From NCBI GenBank assembly GCA_050015815.1, contig JBEKAR010000085.1, positions 1-7,283 of the forward strand: DNA of 7,283 nt. The letters run 5' to 3'. Shown piece after piece: positions 5,666 to 7,283 of the stretch. Below the pieces are notes generated by a model. That model did no database searches. It saw only the letters and a list, made by a program, of their open reading frames with translations, and was not told the DNA's origin. The translations under genes and the position numbers were made by a program. Position 1 is the stretch's first letter. The number at the start of each line of letters is the position of its first letter. Source of the DNA: JAJRAL01 sp050015815 (GTDB lineage: Archaea > Thermoplasmatota > Thermoplasmata > Methanomassiliicoccales > UBA472).

Positions 5666-6607
5666 TCAGTCCCGGATCCCATCCTCCGACACGCTGAATA
5701 CCGCCTCTGCCTCGGGCAGGTTCGGCGAGTCGATGAGGCGGGCGATGCGCTTGCCGCCCTTGCTCTTGCGCAGATAGATCCTATAGGTGGCCGCGTGACC
5801 GACGATATGACCGCCAATCGGTCTGGTCGGGTCGCCGAAGAACGCGTCCGGCTTCGAAGAGACCTGGTTCGTGACCGCGATGACGGCGTTGTGGAGGTCC
5901 CCGAATCTGAGGAGGTCGTGCATGTGCTTGTTCAGCAGTTGCTGCCTCTCCGCCAGCGCCCCTCTTCCGATGTACTCGGCACGGAAATGCGCGGTGAGCG
6001 AATCGACTACCATCAGCCGCACGGGGAACTCGCTCGCCATCTCCATCGCCTTGTCGACCAGCAGCATCTGGTGTGATGAGTTGAATGCCCTAGCGACGTG
6101 GATCTTGTGCAGCGTCGCGACCGGGTCCATGTCCAGAGCGGTCGCGATCTGGACGATCCTCTCGGGACGGAAGGTGTTCTCGGTGTCGATGACGATTACC
6201 TCGCCGTTCAATCCGCCGCTCTCGATCGGCAAAGTGGCGTTGACCGCGAGCTGGAAGCAGAGCTGCGTCTTGCCGCTGCCGAACTCTCCGAAGAACTCGA
6301 CTATCGCCTGGGTCTCGAACCCGCCGCCCATCAGTTCGTCCAGCGCCTTGGAGGACGAGGTGAGCTTGCGCATATTCTGTCTTCGCTCGAGGATGACGTC
6401 ACCAGGCTCGAAGCCGCCGACGTCCGCGGCCTCCTTCGCGGCCGCGATGATCTTGGCGGCGGTGGCCTCGCCTATCTCACAGGCCTCCATGAGGTTCTTC
6501 GGCGACTCCACCGCGATGTCCATCATGTTGGCGTAGCCTGCCTCGTGGAGCTTCTCCGCGATCGCGGGGCCCACACCGGGCAGATCATCGAGCTTTTTCT
6601 CCGTCAT
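5666..6607 (-). CDS. radA: DNA repair and recombination protein RadA
   Basis: RadA is the archaeal RecA/Rad51 recombinase: it forms ATP-dependent filaments on single-stranded DNA and catalyses strand exchange in homologous recombination. The 313-residue product is close to the usual 315-325. An N-terminal helix-hairpin-helix domain (about 1-60) includes LPGVGPAIAEKL at 9-20. The polymerisation/linker stretch and the ATPase core follow, with Walker A GEFGSGKT at 107-114, DTENTFRPER at 141-150, Walker B LMVVDS at 198-203, FRAEY at 208-212, and the Gln of TNQV at 246-249. The DNA-binding loop 2 region includes RPIGGH at 262-267. The gene is uninterrupted, with no intein at Walker A. It is distinguished from the paralogue RadB by the HhH domain. 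The ATG at 6607 has an AGGTG ribosome-binding site and a strong box A upstream. Confidence 0.97.
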   Translation of the reverse strand: MTEKKLDDLPGVGPAIAEKLHEAGYANMMDIAVESPKNLMEACEIGEATAAKIIAAAKEAADVGGFEPGDVILERRQNMRKLTSSSKALDELMGGGFETQAIVEFFGEFGSGKTQLCFQLAVNATLPIESGGLNGEVIVIDTENTFRPERIVQIATALDMDPVATLHKIHVARAFNSSHQMLLVDKAMEMASEFPVRLMVVDSLTAHFRAEYIGRGALAERQQLLNKHMHDLLRFGDLHNAVIAVTNQVSSKPDAFFGDPTRPIGGHIVGHAATYRIYLRKSKGGKRIARLIDSPNLPEAEAVFSVSEDGIRD

Positions 6608-6612
6608 CGACG

Positions 6613-6617
6613 CACCT
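6613..6617 (-). promoter_or_regulatory. Shine-Dalgarno sequence of radA
   Basis: AGGTG on the minus strand, five bases before the ATG at 6607, supports that start codon. Confidence 0.55.
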
Positions 6618-6636
6618 GCCTTACCTATCCATAGCG

Positions 6637-6648
6637 GATTTATAAACC
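6637..6648 (-). promoter_or_regulatory. Strong box A (TATA) promoter element of radA
   Basis: GGTTTATAAATC on the minus strand is the best TATA-box match in the window. It is centred about 35 bp before the radA ATG, so transcription should begin near 6616-6618, leaving a leader of about ten bases that includes much of the AGGTG ribosome-binding site. Confidence 0.75.
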
Positions 6649-6653
6649 TGCTA

Positions 6654-6676
6654 GAGAGTGCAACGAAAGTACTCTC
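6654..6676. repeat. Inverted repeat just upstream of the radA box A
   Basis: GAGAGT at 6654-6659 is mirrored exactly by ACTCTC at 6671-6676 across an 11-base spacer. The dyad begins six bases upstream of the radA TATA element, where a factor could contact TBP/TFB. Six-base arms with a free spacer occur by chance fairly often, so the case rests on position. Confidence 0.35.
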
Positions 6677-6740
6677 ACAGATTCCCGCCTGATGAGTAGT
6701 TCGCTGGAGCCTTCTTCATCCCTTCCTCTGCAATGAGCAT
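6675..6740 (-). CDS. Possible 21-residue small ORF upstream of radA
   Basis: On the minus strand an ATG at 6740 opens a frame of 21 codons ending in TGA at 6675-6677: MLIAEEGMKKAPANYSSGGNL. AGGA stands four bases before the ATG, and GAGG precedes a second in-frame ATG at codon 8. The residue mix (EEG, KK, YSSGG) looks protein-like, but the codons are less GC-rich at third positions than those of the neighbours. The frame continues open upstream to a TGA near 6808. I do not recognise it. It could be a short leader peptide or a chance frame in a promoter region. It overlaps the dyad at 6654-6676 by two bases. Confidence 0.2.
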   Translation of the reverse strand: MLIAEEGMKKAPANYSSGGNL

Positions 6741-6777
6741 TCGTTCCTGCGCGCCTGGCGCCAAGGCCGCGTGCAAA

Positions 6778-6790
6778 GGGTTTAAATCCC
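6778..6790 (+). promoter_or_regulatory. Box A element for the membrane protein gene at 6812
   Basis: GGGTTTAAATCCC, with core TTTAAAT at 6781-6787, lies about 28 bp before the ATG at 6812. The expected transcription start is therefore within a few bases of the start codon. No SD precedes the ATG, in keeping with a leaderless or near-leaderless message. Confidence 0.6.
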
Positions 6791-6806
6791 GTTGCGGTTT
6801 AACGGG
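6788..6806. repeat. Inverted repeat between box A and the start of the 6812 gene
   Basis: CCCGTT at 6788-6793 is mirrored exactly by AACGGG at 6801-6806 across a 7-base spacer. It fills the space between the TATA-like element and the expected transcription start, the usual place for a repressor site. The spacer length equals that of the dyad at 3092-3114. Six-base arms alone are weak evidence. Confidence 0.35.
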
Positions 6807-6811
6807 TCAGC

Positions 6812-7283
6812 ATGGCCAAGAAGAGACGGAAGGAGGAGGTGGAGGCGGAGAAGTACGAATGGAAGCCTCCAGACTTCGATGAGAAGTCCTTCCTAAAGAC
6901 CGACATCAAGGGGACGAAGGTCCTCATGGTCGCGGTCCTGCTCGGTCTCGTCCTTGGTGTCGTGGCCTACGCGCTGACTGGAGTCACCGTCGCTCTCGGC
7001 GTGATTGTCCTTCTCGCGGGTGCCATCCTTCTCAAGAAGCTCCTTCCGATCTTCAGAGTCGACATCGAAGGGGTCAAGAATACCACCATCGCGGGCAATG
7101 CGTTGATGCTGTTCTTCCTTGGTCTGATGATTTGGATCGTCCTACTCAACCCGCCATTCTCGGACCACTATCCGCCTCAGATAACCTCCGACCAGGTCTA
7201 CTATCAGCACGGGGGCGGGAACTGGACGCTCTACTCCTCTTCCTCGGCCATCCACGTCGGCGACAACGTTCAGGTGAGGGTGA
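6812..7283 (+). CDS. Uncharacterised membrane protein with three N-terminal helices and an extracytoplasmic region, 5' part
   Basis: The gene runs off the window; 157 codons are visible and open. I do not recognise a named family. Residues 1-35 are highly charged and cytoplasmic in character, beginning MAKKRRKEE and including KYEWKPPDFDEK. Hydrophobic segments lie at about 36-54, 56-75 and 96-113. Between the second and third is a basic loop (KKLLPIFR) that the positive-inside rule places in the cytoplasm. After the third helix comes NPPFSDHYPPQI and the start of a polar region with Tyr, Ser and Gly and a GDNVQVRV strand, which looks like the beginning of an Ig- or CARDB-like outer domain. 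An N-W-T sequon at Asn137 fits an outside location. The ATG at 6812 is preceded by a box A at the right distance. Codon use matches the neighbours, so the gene looks real and native. It is transcribed divergently from radA. Confidence 0.75.
   Translation, partial: MAKKRRKEEVEAEKYEWKPPDFDEKSFLKTDIKGTKVLMVAVLLGLVLGVVAYALTGVTVALGVIVLLAGAILLKKLLPIFRVDIEGVKNTTIAGNALMLFFLGLMIWIVLLNPPFSDHYPPQITSDQVYYQHGGGNWTLYSSSSAIHVGDNVQVRV

Noticed and set aside
6690..6740. TGATGA at 6690-6695 as the C box of a C/D box guide RNA
   Set aside because: No D box (CTGA) or C'/D' pair follows at a suitable distance, and the base before TGATGA is not a purine.
1..7283. Mobile element, CRISPR array, tRNA, rRNA or defence system
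   Set aside because: No transposase or integrase motif, spaced direct repeats, or cloverleaf with CCA-adjacent TTCRA arm was seen; all long frames resolve to housekeeping or membrane genes.

Overview
The window looks like chromosomal DNA from a euryarchaeal-type archaeon, most likely a GC-rich member of the Thermoplasmata/Thermoplasmatota. Archaeal identity rests on GGGP synthase and a UbiA-type DGGGP synthase candidate (ether-lipid assembly), a RadA recombinase with an N-terminal helix-hairpin-helix domain, a THUMP-type tRNA G10 methyltransferase and TATA-like box A elements about 25-35 bp upstream of start codons. The order-level placement is a guess from protein style. Base composition looks close to 60% GC by eye; I did not compute it.

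Layout. 1-878 (+): 3' part of a PaaK/F390-synthetase-like adenylate-forming CoA ligase. 943-1533 (+): pdxT, the glutaminase of PLP synthase. 3092-1543 (-): two-gene lipid operon, UbiA prenyltransferase (probable DGGGP synthase) followed by GGGP synthase, joined by an ATGA stop/start overlap. 3197-4651 (+): intramembrane site-2 protease with an extracytoplasmic, sequon-rich tail. 5633-4644 (-): tRNA G10 methyltransferase. 6607-5666 (-): radA. 6812-7283 (+): start of an unrecognised membrane protein that runs off the window. Genes are tightly packed. Two convergent pairs meet tail to tail (9 bp apart at 1534-1542; 8 bp overlapping at 4644-4651). The two divergent gaps (3093-3196 and 6608-6811) carry the promoters.

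How the genes relate. The lipid pair covers two successive steps: GGGP synthase joins the first geranylgeranyl chain to glycerol-1-phosphate, and the UbiA enzyme probably adds the second. RadA and the tRNA methyltransferase are housekeeping genes that happen to be adjacent. PdxT supplies ammonia to PdxS, which is not in the window.

I see no mobile element, CRISPR array, rRNA, tRNA or defence island, and no convincing new multi-gene system. The most interesting signals are small: a perfect 8-bp inverted repeat on the start of the lipid operon, a 12-of-13 sequence match between the two divergent promoter regions, two further dyads in the radA/6812 gap, a possible 21-codon ORF upstream of radA, and the glycosylation-rich tail on the protease.
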